A model generated the notes under the pieces. That model saw nothing but the letters and a program-made list of their open reading frames with translations. It did no database searches and was not told the DNA's origin. Shown here one piece after another: positions 16,979 to 25,620 of a stretch of 64,000 nucleotides of DNA. This DNA comes from Zoogloea sp041914405 (GTDB lineage Bacteria; Pseudomonadota; Gammaproteobacteria; Burkholderiales; Rhodocyclaceae): contig NZ_JAYSDK010000010.1 of the NCBI RefSeq assembly GCF_041914405.1, positions 62,001 through 126,000 on the forward strand, read 5' to 3'. Position 1 is the stretch's first letter, and the number at the start of each line of letters is the position of its first letter. The translations under genes and the position numbers were made by a program.

Positions 16979-18889
16979 GTGATCCAGTTTCGCAATCTCC
17001 GCCTCGCACGGGGCGTCAAGACTCTCATCGAAGGCGCCAGCCTGCAGATCCACCCCGGATGGAAAGTCGGCCTGACCGGCGCCAACGGCTGCGGCAAGTC
17101 CAGCCTGTTCGGCCTCTTGCGTGGAGAACTCCACCAGGATTCGGGCGACCTGGAGATGCCGGCGTCGTGGACCATCGCCCATGTGGCTCAGGAAACCCCT
17201 GCCCTGCCGCGCCCGGCCATCGAATACGTGCTCGACGGCGACACCGAGCTGCGCCGCATCGAAGTCGCTCTGGAAAAGGCCGAAGCTGCCCACGACGGCG
17301 AGGAGATCGGCCACCTCCACGGCCGTCTGCAGGAGATCGGGGGCTACGCGGCCCGTGCCCGCGCCGCTGCGCTGATGGACGGCCTCGGTTTCAAGGGCAC
17401 CGAGCTGGAACGCCCGGTGGCGGACTTCTCCGGCGGCTGGCGCATGCGCCTCAACCTGGCCCAGGCGCTGATGTGCCGCTCCGACCTGCTGCTGCTCGAT
17501 GAGCCGACCAACCACCTCGACCTGGATGCCGTCATCTGGCTGGAGCAGTGGCTCACCGACTACCGCGGCACCCTGGTCCTGATCTCCCACGACCGCGACT
17601 TCCTCGACGCGGTGGTGAACCAGATCGCCCACATCGAGAACCAGCAGCTCACCCTGTACACCGGCGGCTACTCCAACTTCGAGCGCCAGCGCGCCGAGCG
17701 CCTGTCCCAGCAGCAAGCGCTGTTCGAAAAGCAGCAACGCGAGCGCGCCCACCTGCAAAAGTACGTGGACCGCTTCCGCGCCCAGGCCACCAAGGCCCGC
17801 CAGGCCCAGAGCCGCATCAAGGCCCTGGAGCGGATGGAAGTCATCGCCGCCGCCCACATCGACAACCCGTTCACCTTCAGCTTCCGGGAATGCACCGCCG
17901 CCCCCGATCCGCTGCTGCAGATCGAGGATGCCGCCGCCGGCTACGTGGACAAGCCGATCCTATCGGACATGAAGCTGACCATCCGCCCGGGCGAGCGCAT
18001 CGGCCTGCTCGGCCGCAACGGCGCCGGCAAGTCGACACTGATCAAGCTGCTCTCCGGTGGCCTGCAGCCCACCGCTGGCGTCCGCCGCGAAGGCAAGGGC
18101 CTACAGCTCGGCTATTTCGCCCAGCACGCGCTGGAGAGCCTGCGCCCCGACGAATCGCCGCTGCAGCACATGCTGCGTCTTGCCCCGCAGACCCGCGAGC
18201 AGGAACTGCGCAACTACCTCGGCGGCTTCGACTTCAACGGCGACATGGCCACCACGCCCTGCGGCCCCTTCTCAGGCGGCGAGAAATCCCGCCTGGCGCT
18301 GGCAATCCTGATCTGGAACCAGCCCAACCTACTGCTACTCGACGAACCGACCAACCACCTCGACCTGGAAATGCGCCACGCCCTCACGCTGGCGCTGCAG
18401 GACTACGAAGGCGGCATGGTCATCGTGTCCCATGACCGGGCCCTGCTGCGCGCCACATGCGACCGCTTCCTGCTCGTCGATGGGGGCCGCCTGCAGCCTT
18501 TCGACGGCGATCTGGACGACTATAAGAGCTGGCTGGCCCAGCAGCGCGCGGCCGATGCGGCCGCCGGCCAGTGCCCGGACAAGGCTGCCGACAAGGCCAG
18601 CCGCAAGGCCGACCGGGAAGCCGCTGCTGCCGACCGCCAGGCCCGCCTAGCCGCCCGCCGGCCGCTGCTGAAGGAGCTGGAACAGCTCGACAAGAAGCTC
18701 ACCCCGTGGAACGCCGAAAAGGCCAAGCTCGATGAGCGCCTCGCCGACCCCGACCTGTACACCGGCCCCGACGCCGGCGAGGTGCCCAAGCTGCTCAAGC
18801 GCCAAGCCGAACTCAGCGAGAAGATCGACGAAGCCGAACTACGCTGGCTGGAGCTGCACGAAGCCCTCGACGCCATTCCGGCCGACTAG
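16979..18889 (+). CDS. yheS: ABC-F family ATPase, YheS type
   Basis: A 636-residue soluble ABC-F protein that closely follows E. coli YheS (637 residues) in layout. Two nucleotide-binding domains carry GANGCGKS at 34-41 and a second GRNGAGKS. The signatures are FSGGWRMRLNLAQAL and FSGGEKSRLALAI, and LLLLDEPTNHLDLD occurs in both. An arm/linker coiled coil lies between the domains, and a C-terminal coiled coil ends the protein. ABC-F proteins act at the ribosomal E site to relieve stalled translation. The GTG at 16979 gives the start V-I-Q-F, equivalent to YheS M-I-V-F. Confidence 0.95.
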   Translation: MIQFRNLRLARGVKTLIEGASLQIHPGWKVGLTGANGCGKSSLFGLLRGELHQDSGDLEMPASWTIAHVAQETPALPRPAIEYVLDGDTELRRIEVALEKAEAAHDGEEIGHLHGRLQEIGGYAARARAAALMDGLGFKGTELERPVADFSGGWRMRLNLAQALMCRSDLLLLDEPTNHLDLDAVIWLEQWLTDYRGTLVLISHDRDFLDAVVNQIAHIENQQLTLYTGGYSNFERQRAERLSQQQALFEKQQRERAHLQKYVDRFRAQATKARQAQSRIKALERMEVIAAAHIDNPFTFSFRECTAAPDPLLQIEDAAAGYVDKPILSDMKLTIRPGERIGLLGRNGAGKSTLIKLLSGGLQPTAGVRREGKGLQLGYFAQHALESLRPDESPLQHMLRLAPQTREQELRNYLGGFDFNGDMATTPCGPFSGGEKSRLALAILIWNQPNLLLLDEPTNHLDLEMRHALTLALQDYEGGMVIVSHDRALLRATCDRFLLVDGGRLQPFDGDLDDYKSWLAQQRAADAAAGQCPDKAADKASRKADREAAAADRQARLAARRPLLKELEQLDKKLTPWNAEKAKLDERLADPDLYTGPDAGEVPKLLKRQAELSEKIDEAELRWLELHEALDAIPAD

Positions 18890-18943
18890 ATCGACAGCCC
18901 CGGAACTCACGACACATTCCCCCTGAAGCCGTCACAGTCTCTT

Positions 18944-18952
18944 TGCTAGAAT
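18944..18952 (+). promoter_or_regulatory. Extended -10 promoter for thrH-purU
   Basis: TTGCTAGAAT (from 18943) fits an extended -10 (TGnTATAAT) about 45 bases before thrH; the -35 is weak. Confidence 0.4.
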
Positions 18953-18995
18953 CACGGATTCGCCAAATCAACCGCCGTAACCTGGAGCTTTTGCC

Positions 18996-19604
18996 GTGCA
19001 ACTCGTCTGTCTCGACCTCGAAGGTGTTCTCGTCCCCGAAATCTGGATCGAATTCGCGGAGCGCACCGGCATTCCCGAACTGCGTCGCACCACCCGCGAC
19101 GAGCCGGACTACGACAAGCTCATGAAGTACCGCCTGGATCTGCTCAAGCAGCACAAGCTGGGCCTGCCCGACATCCAGAAGGTGATTTCCGAGATGGGCC
19201 CCGAGCCCGGCGCCAAGGACTTCCTCGATGCGCTGCGCAAGGACTTCCAGGTCATCATCCTGTCCGACACCTTCTACGAATTCGCGATGCCGCTGATGGA
19301 ACAGCTCGGCATGCCGACCCTGTTCTGCCACAAGCTCGAAGCCGACGCCGAGGGCTACCTGGTGAACTACCACCTGCGCATGGCCAACCAGAAGAAGGAA
19401 GCCGTCCAGCGCTTCAAGGAAATCAACTTCAAGGTCATCGCCGCCGGCGACTCCTACAACGACACCGCGATGCTCAAGGAAGCCCACGCCGGCATCCTGT
19501 TCCGCGCGCCGGACAACGTCATCGCCGAGTTCCCGCAGTTTCCGGTGGAACGCGAGTACAGCGGTCTGGCCGCCCAGATCCGCGCCGCATCCGCCCGCAT
19601 CTGA
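18996..19604 (+). CDS. thrH: Phosphoserine phosphatase / homoserine phosphotransferase ThrH
   Basis: A 202-residue HAD-superfamily enzyme. The start CLDLEGVLVPEIWI matches Pseudomonas ThrH, in which the nucleophile Asp is followed by Leu-Glu. Motif II is IILSDTFYEF, and motif IV is AAGDSYNDTAML. ThrH dephosphorylates phosphoserine and can transfer the phosphate to homoserine, linking serine and threonine synthesis. Translation begins with GTG at 18996 after CTGGAG. It precedes purU by about 60 bases on the same strand. Confidence 0.95.
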   Translation: MQLVCLDLEGVLVPEIWIEFAERTGIPELRRTTRDEPDYDKLMKYRLDLLKQHKLGLPDIQKVISEMGPEPGAKDFLDALRKDFQVIILSDTFYEFAMPLMEQLGMPTLFCHKLEADAEGYLVNYHLRMANQKKEAVQRFKEINFKVIAAGDSYNDTAMLKEAHAGILFRAPDNVIAEFPQFPVEREYSGLAAQIRAASARI

Positions 19605-19661
19605 CCCCATCCGATACGCCGGTCGCGGCCCCGTGGCCGGCGGCCGGTGCCTGAGCCCATC

Positions 19662-20537
19662 ATGCACCGCGAACGCTTCTACACCCTCTCCGCCTCCTGC
19701 CCCGACCGCACCGGCATCGTCGCCAAGGTGTCCGGCTTCATCGCCGAACACAAGGGCTGGATCCTCGAAACCGCGCTCCACGCCGAACCCGCCGTCGACA
19801 GCGAGCACCGCGGGCGCTACTTCATGCGCATCGAGATCAAGGCCGATTCACTGCCCTTCATGCTCACCGAGTTCCGCGAACGCTTCCGCCCGATCGCTGA
19901 AGAGCTCAACATGGACTGGAAGATCACCGATTCGGCGGTCAAGAAGCGCGTGGTGATCCTCGTCTCCAAGCAGGAACACTGCCTCTACGACCTGCTGGCA
20001 CGCTGGCAGTCGAAGGAACTGGACATCGAGATCCCCTGCGTGATCTCCAACCACGATACTTTCCGCGGCTTCGTCGAGTGGCACGGCATTCCCTTCCACC
20101 ACGTGCCCGTTACCCCGGACAACAAGGCCCAGGCCTACGCCGAGGTACAGCGCCTGTTCGAGGAATCCCATGGCGACACGATGGTGCTGGCCCGCTACAT
20201 GCAGATCCTGTCGCCGGAGCTGTGCACGGCCCATCCGGGCAAGATCATCAACATCCACCACAGTTTCCTGCCCAGCTTCGTCGGTGCCAAGCCCTACCAC
20301 CAGGCCTACGCCAAGGGCGTCAAGCTCATCGGCGCGACCTGCCACTACGTGACGGCCGACCTCGATCAGGGCCCGATCATCGAGCAGGACGTGATCCGCA
20401 TCGACCACTCCGACTCGGTGGACGACATGGTCCGCTACGGCAAGGACATCGAGAAAGCCGTGCTGGCCCGCGGCCTGCGCTACCACCTGGAAGACCGGGT
20501 ACTGGTCCACGGCAACAAGACCGTCGTGTTCCGCTGA
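19662..20537 (+). CDS. purU: Formyltetrahydrofolate deformylase
   Basis: A 291-residue PurU that hydrolyses 10-formyl-THF to THF and formate, balancing one-carbon pools. It has an N-terminal ACT domain (about 1-90, CPDRTGIVAKVS), then a formyltransferase domain. NIHHSFLPSFVGAKPYHQA and GATCHYVTADLDQGPIIEQD carry the catalytic Asn, His and Asp. The ATG at 19662 was chosen; an in-frame GTG at 19647 would add five residues, and neither has a strong ribosome site. Probably co-transcribed with thrH. Confidence 0.95.
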   Translation: MHRERFYTLSASCPDRTGIVAKVSGFIAEHKGWILETALHAEPAVDSEHRGRYFMRIEIKADSLPFMLTEFRERFRPIAEELNMDWKITDSAVKKRVVILVSKQEHCLYDLLARWQSKELDIEIPCVISNHDTFRGFVEWHGIPFHHVPVTPDNKAQAYAEVQRLFEESHGDTMVLARYMQILSPELCTAHPGKIINIHHSFLPSFVGAKPYHQAYAKGVKLIGATCHYVTADLDQGPIIEQDVIRIDHSDSVDDMVRYGKDIEKAVLARGLRYHLEDRVLVHGNKTVVFR

Positions 20538-20566
20538 GCTCGGGAGGCGCCGGAGATACGGTTGCC

Positions 20567-21583
20567 TTAGAGCAGCCGCATCCCCGCGGCGAAGTCCAGC
20601 CTCCGCTCCACTACCGCATCCCTGTTGAAACTGGCCAGGAAGGCGCTACGTCGTGCGCCGGCTGCGGTCGGTGTCGAGAACTCGATCAGGGGGACAGTCA
20701 GCGCGTCATCCTCTCCGGTATCGACCAGCACGTTCATCGCGTTCAAGCGCAGCGAGAGGCGCTGTGCGTGGATCACCCGCTCCGCCGCTAGCAAGGTCTC
20801 GATCACGGTGCTCAACACCGTTTCCAGTCCGGCGCCGGCGACGCGCCTTTCGGCCAGGGCGGCTTCGTTGTCCGCCAGTTGGCGGCGCAGGCCGTCCAGG
20901 TCACGGCCGCGCCAGGAGTGACACTCCAGCGCGTCCAGGCCCGGCCGGCTGCGTTCGAGGAGGCTCAAGCGGCTCTGCAGCAGGTGATGGTCGAAACCGA
21001 GCTTGTCGCTCTGCCGCTGCTGCGCAGCAATACCCTGCAGTGCCGCCATCACCAGGCCCTCGAGCACCAGCTCGTGGATGCGCTGGAAAAGCGTCACCTC
21101 GTCCGCAGCAAAGGCAAACAGCCGGAAATGCTGGAAACTCACCGTGGTCTGCGGCACGTCCTGGCGCAGCTGGTCGCCCTCCAGCGCGACACCCAGCACC
21201 TTCTGCTCGATGCGTGTCGCCGCCACCATGCAGAAGATACGCTCAAGCCCCGCCGCTGCCGGCGAAGCCAGAAAATCCTGTAGATCCACGCTACCCGCCA
21301 GCGTCTCGGACACATCCGCCGGCCGTGCAAAGACAGCACGCAACACCGGGCTCTGCGACCACTCGAGGGGGTTCATCTCTACACGTGGCGGAATGCACGC
21401 CACCACCTGGTCCGCGTAGGCCAGCGCATGGGTCACCGCGGGGCACAGCCGCGGGGATGCATCGTCCACAAACTGCAGACGCGGATCGACGCTGCCGATC
21501 ACCCGCGCCACCGCCGCCTGCAAGCGCCCGTCCCCCCCGCAGGAAGGCTCCCGTCCGCCCAGCAACCAGTCAAAAAAACCCAT
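20567..21583 (-). CDS. Conserved hypothetical protein, 338 residues
   Basis: An unrecognised soluble protein of 338 residues starting MGFFDWLLGG. No signal peptide or membrane helix is seen. The middle is rich in Phe and hydrophobic residues (FQHFRLFAFAADEVTLFQRIHEL). The following region (about 190-260) looks helical and charged, possibly coiled coil. The reading frame shows normal codon use and AAGGA upstream of the ATG at 21583, so it is a real gene. It sits tail to tail with purU, and behind the amtB terminator. No function is proposed. Confidence 0.7.
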   Translation of the reverse strand: MGFFDWLLGGREPSCGGDGRLQAAVARVIGSVDPRLQFVDDASPRLCPAVTHALAYADQVVACIPPRVEMNPLEWSQSPVLRAVFARPADVSETLAGSVDLQDFLASPAAAGLERIFCMVAATRIEQKVLGVALEGDQLRQDVPQTTVSFQHFRLFAFAADEVTLFQRIHELVLEGLVMAALQGIAAQQRQSDKLGFDHHLLQSRLSLLERSRPGLDALECHSWRGRDLDGLRRQLADNEAALAERRVAGAGLETVLSTVIETLLAAERVIHAQRLSLRLNAMNVLVDTGEDDALTVPLIEFSTPTAAGARRSAFLASFNRDAVVERRLDFAAGMRLL

Positions 21584-21623
21584 CCCCAACGTCCTTCGAA
21601 CCATCAGTGGCAAGCATAAATAA

Positions 21624-21647
21624 AAACGGGCGCCTAAGCGCCCGTTT
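21624..21647 (-). terminator. Intrinsic terminator of glnK-amtB
   Basis: AAACGGGCGC and GCGCCCGTTT flank a four-base loop. On the minus strand the stem is followed by a T-run, just after the amtB stop. Confidence 0.85.
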
Positions 21648-21670
21648 CATGGTGAAGCCGGTTACCGGTA

Positions 21671-23206
21671 TTACTGGTGGTAAGCGGTTTCGCCGTGGGA
21701 GGTGATGTCCAGACCTTCGCGCTCTTCGTCTTCCGGCACGCGCAGGCCGATGAACATGTCGACCAGCTTGTAGGCAATGAAGGCAACAACGGCAGACCAC
21801 ACGACGGTGATACCGACCGCGGTCAGCTGGACGATGACCTGGTCGCCGATGGAGTAAGTATCGGCAGCCTTGTTGGCGACGTAATCCCAGATGCCGACGC
21901 CGCCCAGGGACGGGGAGGCGAACACACCGGTGAGGATCGCACCGAGAATGCCACCAACACCATGCACGCCGAAGACGTCGAGGGAGTCATCCGCACCCAG
22001 CAGGCGCTTCAGGCCATTGACGCCCCACAGGCACACCACACCAGCCAGCAGGCCAATGACGATCGCGCCGACGACACCAACGAAACCGCAGGCCGGGGTG
22101 ATACCCACCAGACCAGCCACGGCGCCGGATGCAGCGCCCAGGCCAGACGGCTTGCCCTTGATGATCCATTCGGCGAGCAGCCAGGACACGGCCGCAGCAG
22201 CGGTGGCGACCCAGGTATTCACGAAGGCCAGGGCGGCAGAGCCGTTGGCTTCCAGCGCGGAGCCGGCGTTGAAGCCGAACCAGCCCACCCACAGCAGGGA
22301 AGCACCAACGATGGTCAGGGTCAGGCTGTGCGGAGCGAAGGATTCACGACCGAAGCCGACACGCTTGCCAACCAGGAAGGCACCCACCAGGCCAGCGACG
22401 GCGGCATTGATGTGCACCACGGTACCGCCGGCGAAGTCGAGGGCCCCCTTCTGGAACAGGAAGCCGGCCGTCGCATTGGCGGCATCAGCCGCTTCAGCGG
22501 AGGTGTAGGCATCCGGACCCGCCCAGTACCAGACCATGTGGGCCATCGGCAGGTAGCTGAAGGTGAACCACAGGACGGAGAACAGCAGCACGGCGGAAAA
22601 CTTGATGCGCTCAGCAAAGGCACCGAGGATCAGGGCCACGGTGATGGCGGCAAAGGCCCCCTGGAAAGCCACATAGATGAACTCGGAGATCACCACGCCC
22701 TTCGAGAAGGTGGCGGCCACGGAGTCCGGCGTGATGCCCTTCAGCAATACCTTGTCGAGACCACCGAAGAAGGCGCTGCCCTCGGTAAACGCTACGGAGT
22801 AGCCGTAAAGCACCCACAGCACGCTGATCAGGGAGAACACCGTGAACACCTGCAGCAGCACGGACAGCATGTTCTTGGCGCGGACCAGGCCACCGTAGAA
22901 CAGAGCCAGGCCAGGAATGGACATCATGATGACGAGGGCGGTGGCGACGATCAGCCACGCGTTGTCGCCCTTGTTCGGTACCGGAGCCGGCGCGGCAGCA
23001 GCAGCTTCTGCCGGCTTGGCCTCGGCAGCGGCAGCCGGGGCTGCGGCCGGTGCTTCAGCAGGCTTGGCCGCAGCGCTGGCCTCGGCCGGGGCGGTCACCG
23101 CGGGGGCGGCAGTCGGCGCGGCCGGAGCGTCCTTGTCCTGGGCCAGCGCATGGCCCGCAAAACCGACCGTGAGGGTCGTCAGCAGGGCTGCGAAGAGTTT
23201 TTTCAT
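21671..23206 (-). CDS. amtB: Ammonium transporter AmtB with Ala/Pro-rich extension
   Basis: A 511-residue ammonium channel. A signal peptide (about 1-22, ending HALAQ) leads to an Ala/Pro/Glu-rich periplasmic segment (about 23-78), then 11 membrane helices. Family blocks include IPGLALFYGGLVRAKN, DFAGGTVVHINAAVAGLVGA with the pore His, and DVFGVHGVGGILGAILTGVF with the second pore His. The C-terminal tail binds GlnK in known systems. The Ala/Pro extension is longer than in E. coli AmtB. It lies 14 bases downstream of glnK. Confidence 0.97.
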   Translation of the reverse strand: MKKLFAALLTTLTVGFAGHALAQDKDAPAAPTAAPAVTAPAEASAAAKPAEAPAAAPAAAAEAKPAEAAAAAPAPVPNKGDNAWLIVATALVIMMSIPGLALFYGGLVRAKNMLSVLLQVFTVFSLISVLWVLYGYSVAFTEGSAFFGGLDKVLLKGITPDSVAATFSKGVVISEFIYVAFQGAFAAITVALILGAFAERIKFSAVLLFSVLWFTFSYLPMAHMVWYWAGPDAYTSAEAADAANATAGFLFQKGALDFAGGTVVHINAAVAGLVGAFLVGKRVGFGRESFAPHSLTLTIVGASLLWVGWFGFNAGSALEANGSAALAFVNTWVATAAAAVSWLLAEWIIKGKPSGLGAASGAVAGLVGITPACGFVGVVGAIVIGLLAGVVCLWGVNGLKRLLGADDSLDVFGVHGVGGILGAILTGVFASPSLGGVGIWDYVANKAADTYSIGDQVIVQLTAVGITVVWSAVVAFIAYKLVDMFIGLRVPEDEEREGLDITSHGETAYHQ

Positions 23207-23220
23207 GATGGGAAGCTCCC

Positions 23221-23559
23221 TTACAGCGCTTCGGCACCGGACTCGCCGGTACGAATGCGGATGGCTTGTTCGAGATCGAACACGAAGATCTTGCCGTCAC
23301 CGATCTTGCCAGTGCTGGCGGATTTTTCGATCGCCTCGATGACCTGATCGAGGATCTCGGTCTTGACGGCGGCCTCGATCTTCACCTTCGGCAGGAAATC
23401 GACCACGTATTCCGCGCCGCGGTACAGCTCGGTGTGGCCCTTCTGACGGCCAAAGCCCTTGACCTCGGTTACCGTGATGCCTTGCACGCCGATGGCGGAC
23501 AGGGCCTCACGCACTTCGTCCAGCTTGAAGGGCTTGATGATGGCAGTTACGAGTTTCAT
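23221..23559 (-). CDS. glnK: PII nitrogen regulatory protein GlnK
   Basis: A 112-residue PII protein. The T-loop has Tyr51 (RGAEYVVDFLPK), the uridylylation site, and GKIGDGKIFV is the ATP-binding B-loop. PII senses glutamine and 2-oxoglutarate, and when unmodified plugs the AmtB channel. The ATG at 23559 gives the canonical MKLVTAIIKPFKL start; an upstream in-frame ATG at 23577 adds six spurious residues. It lies between torF and amtB in a nitrogen-regulated cluster. Confidence 0.98.
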   Translation of the reverse strand: MKLVTAIIKPFKLDEVREALSAIGVQGITVTEVKGFGRQKGHTELYRGAEYVVDFLPKVKIEAAVKTEILDQVIEAIEKSASTGKIGDGKIFVFDLEQAIRIRTGESGAEAL

Positions 23560-23616
23560 GGTTGGGTCCTCATGCAAGGCGACCCGAACGAGCCGCCGCG
23601 CGGTTACGGGGGGAAG

Positions 23617-24363
23617 TTAGAACGTACGGGTGATGGTCAGCTGCACGCGGTCCTTGCCCAGGTCCTTGCCGAAGGCGTTGGTGTAGAAGGCCTGGCTGGC
23701 GTTGGTGTTGATGTAGCTCAGGCCGACCACGACGCCGGCGATGTCCTTGGTCACGCCGAGCTTGTAATCGGTGTAGGAGGCGCCGCTGTTGTCACCGTGG
23801 ATCTTCTGGCGACCCACGTGGCCGATCAGGTTAAGGCCCGGGCTCAGTTCGTAGGCGGCGGTCAGGTCAAGATAGCCGGAGTTTTTGGAGTCGGTCCAGC
23901 CGAACAGATCGCTGAAGGAATGCGAATACTTCAGGGTCAGGAAGGTCCAGGAACCGGCGATGTAGCCTTCAATGGTGTTCGGGTTGTTGCCGTAGCCGGA
24001 CCCCGGGTAGAAGTACTGCAGCACGCCCACGTCGTAGCCGAAGTCGCCGACGGTGTTCTTGAAGCCGCCGTAGAAGTCCATCTCGATGCTGTTGCTGACG
24101 GTGGAGCTGCCGTCGGTCAGCCAGGACACGTTGGACGCCCAGGTGCCGGCGTACAGGCCGCTCGAATGCGCATAGTCGAAACCACCCTGAATCGCCGGTT
24201 TGCGGTTGGTCTGACCGATACCGCGGTAGATGTACTCCGACGCCAGCGTGACGTTGCTGGTGAAGGTGTGCTCGGGAGCGGGCGCCGCGTCGGCAGCGTT
24301 TGCCAGGGACGGCAGGGCGGCACAGGCTGCGAGCAAGGCGGAAGCGATAGCGGTCATGCGCAT
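23617..24363 (-). CDS. TorF-family putative outer-membrane porin (TIGR02001)
   Basis: A 248-residue outer-membrane protein of the TIGR02001/TorF family. A signal peptide (about 1-23, ending LANA) is followed by SNVTLASEYIYRGIGQT, the family's first strand. Alternating beta-strand patterns continue to a terminal Phe (ITRTF), as in BAM substrates. In Betaproteobacteria this family often sits just upstream of glnK-amtB, as here, which suggests a role in letting small nitrogen compounds across the outer membrane. It is first in the cluster, behind a sigma-54 promoter and AGGAG. Confidence 0.9.
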   Translation of the reverse strand: MRMTAIASALLAACAALPSLANAADAAPAPEHTFTSNVTLASEYIYRGIGQTNRKPAIQGGFDYAHSSGLYAGTWASNVSWLTDGSSTVSNSIEMDFYGGFKNTVGDFGYDVGVLQYFYPGSGYGNNPNTIEGYIAGSWTFLTLKYSHSFSDLFGWTDSKNSGYLDLTAAYELSPGLNLIGHVGRQKIHGDNSGASYTDYKLGVTKDIAGVVVGLSYINTNASQAFYTNAFGKDLGKDRVQLTITRTF

Positions 24364-24404
24364 GATTGGATTCTCCTAGTAATAAAAGTTGGCCAACACA
24401 ACTT

Positions 24405-24420
24405 AGCAACCATCATGCCA
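24405..24420 (-). promoter_or_regulatory. Sigma-54 promoter of torF-glnK-amtB
   Basis: Read on the minus strand, TGGCATGATGGTTGCT matches TGGCACG-N4-TTGCT at nearly every position, with exact -24/-12 spacing. It ends 41 bases upstream of the torF start. Confidence 0.8.
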
Positions 24421-24496
24421 GATTTAAAAATACAATTATTTCAATGACTTGACATCAATAATCGAGCCTTGCTGCAGCGCAGAAAAAATTCAATCC

Positions 24497-24550
24497 GCAC
24501 CACTTTGGGAGTACGCACCAATAGAGGGCGCCGTGTTGGTGCATGGTGCG
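24497..24550. promoter_or_regulatory. Probable NtrC-binding enhancer cluster
   Basis: Four half-sites lie 75-145 bases upstream of the sigma-54 promoter: GCACCA at 24497 and 24515, and TGGTGC at 24537 and 24545. They match half of the NtrC consensus TGCACC-N5-GGTGCA, though spacing is not the classical one. Confidence 0.5.
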
Positions 24551-24627
24551 CCGCAACCGTCGACGGGCTCCGGTGCTAAACTGGGTTACGACTTGGATTT
24601 ATCCCCTTTCCTGTGAGGAACGCTGCC

Positions 24628-24888
24628 ATGGCCAATCCCAAAATCCTCGATGAAATCGGTTCGAAGGTTTCCGAACTTCTCGCCAACAGCCCCGCCAAGG
24701 ACCTTGAAAAGAACGCCCGCGCCCTGCTCGCCAGCGGTTTTTCCAGGCTCGACCTGGTAACGCGGGAGGAATTCGACCTGCAGAAGGAAACCCTCGCCCG
24801 CTACCGCGAAAAGCTGACCGAACTCGAACACCGGGTCGCCCAACTTGAGTCGGAACTGGCCTCGCGTCCGCCGGCAGAGGCGGGCTGA
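24628..24888 (+). CDS. ubiK: Ubiquinone biosynthesis accessory factor UbiK
   Basis: An 86-residue UbiK/YqiC-family protein. The first helix (IGSKVSELLANSPAKDLEKN) can bind membranes. It is followed by LVTREEFDLQKETLARYREKL and a C-terminal coiled coil, ending in a short Pro/Ala tail. UbiK helps the Ubi hydroxylase complex in aerobic ubiquinone synthesis. TGAGGAA precedes the ATG. A hairpin terminator follows within 30 bases, so it is monocistronic. Confidence 0.93.
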   Translation: MANPKILDEIGSKVSELLANSPAKDLEKNARALLASGFSRLDLVTREEFDLQKETLARYREKLTELEHRVAQLESELASRPPAEAG

Positions 24889-24915
24889 ACCTCCTGCCGT
24901 TCCGACGGTCATTGC

Positions 24916-24938
24916 AAGGGCGCCCCGGCGCCCTTTTT
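24916..24938 (+). terminator. Intrinsic terminator after ubiK
   Basis: AAGGGCGC pairs with GCGCCCTT around a four-base loop, followed by TTTTT. Confidence 0.85.
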
Positions 24939-24992
24939 CATGCCAGCCCAAGATCAATTACAAACACCCTTTCGCTTTCCCGGAGACATCCC

Positions 24993-25559
24993 TTGAAGAA
25001 GCTGCTCGCCCTGCTTGCCGTCGCCAGCGCCCCCGCCTTCGCTGCCCCCATCAGCTACACGATCGACTCCAACCACACCTACCCGCTGTTCGAGACCGAC
25101 CACCTTGGCTTCTCGACCCAGCGCGGGCGCTTCAACAAGACCAGCGGCAAGATCGTCCTCGACAGCGCGGCCCGTCGCGGCTCGGTGGAAGTCACCATCG
25201 ACGCGGCGTCCATCGACATGGGCTTCGCCAAATGGAACGAGAACATGCGCGGCGAGGGCTTCTTCAACACCGAGACCTATCCGACGATCAGCTTCAAGGC
25301 CGATCGCCTCACCTTCGACGGCGAGAAGCCGGTGTCGGCAGAGGGCAGCCTGACGCTGCTCGGCATCACTAAACCGCTGGTGCTTACTCTGTCCCGCTTC
25401 CACTGTGCCCCCCACCCGCTCAACAAGCGCGAAACCTGCGGCGCCGACATCACCGCCCGCCTGAAGCGTTCGGATTTCGGCATGACCAAGAACATCCCCT
25501 CGGTCAGCGACGAGGTGCGCCTGGTAATCTCGGTGGAAGCCTATCGCGAGCAACAATGA
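24993..25559 (+). CDS. YceI-family periplasmic lipid-binding protein
   Basis: A 188-residue YceI protein: signal peptide (about 1-17, ending PAFA), then a lipocalin-like barrel that binds isoprenoid chains such as polyprenyl or quinone. Family patterns are YTIDSNHTYPLFETDHLG, FNKTSGKI, MRGEGFFNTETYPTISF and LLGITKPLVL. The start is TTG at 24993, supported by GGAG nine bases upstream and by the Met-Lys-Lys-Leu signal peptide it creates. Upstream in-frame starts run through the ubiK terminator and are unlikely. Confidence 0.93.
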   Translation: MKKLLALLAVASAPAFAAPISYTIDSNHTYPLFETDHLGFSTQRGRFNKTSGKIVLDSAARRGSVEVTIDAASIDMGFAKWNENMRGEGFFNTETYPTISFKADRLTFDGEKPVSAEGSLTLLGITKPLVLTLSRFHCAPHPLNKRETCGADITARLKRSDFGMTKNIPSVSDEVRLVISVEAYREQQ

Positions 25560-25620
25560 CAATGCACTAAACCCAGCCACGCCTGGGCTAGACTGCCGGT
25601 TTATTCCAAAAAGATACGCC

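Noticed and set aside
21677..23347. Open frame of 556 codons opposite amtB
   Set aside because: Shadow of amtB, rich in Gly, Asp, Glu and His; amtB is unequivocal.
23557..23577. Earlier in-frame ATG for glnK
   Set aside because: PII proteins start with MKLV/MKKI; the upstream Met adds six residues not found in the family.
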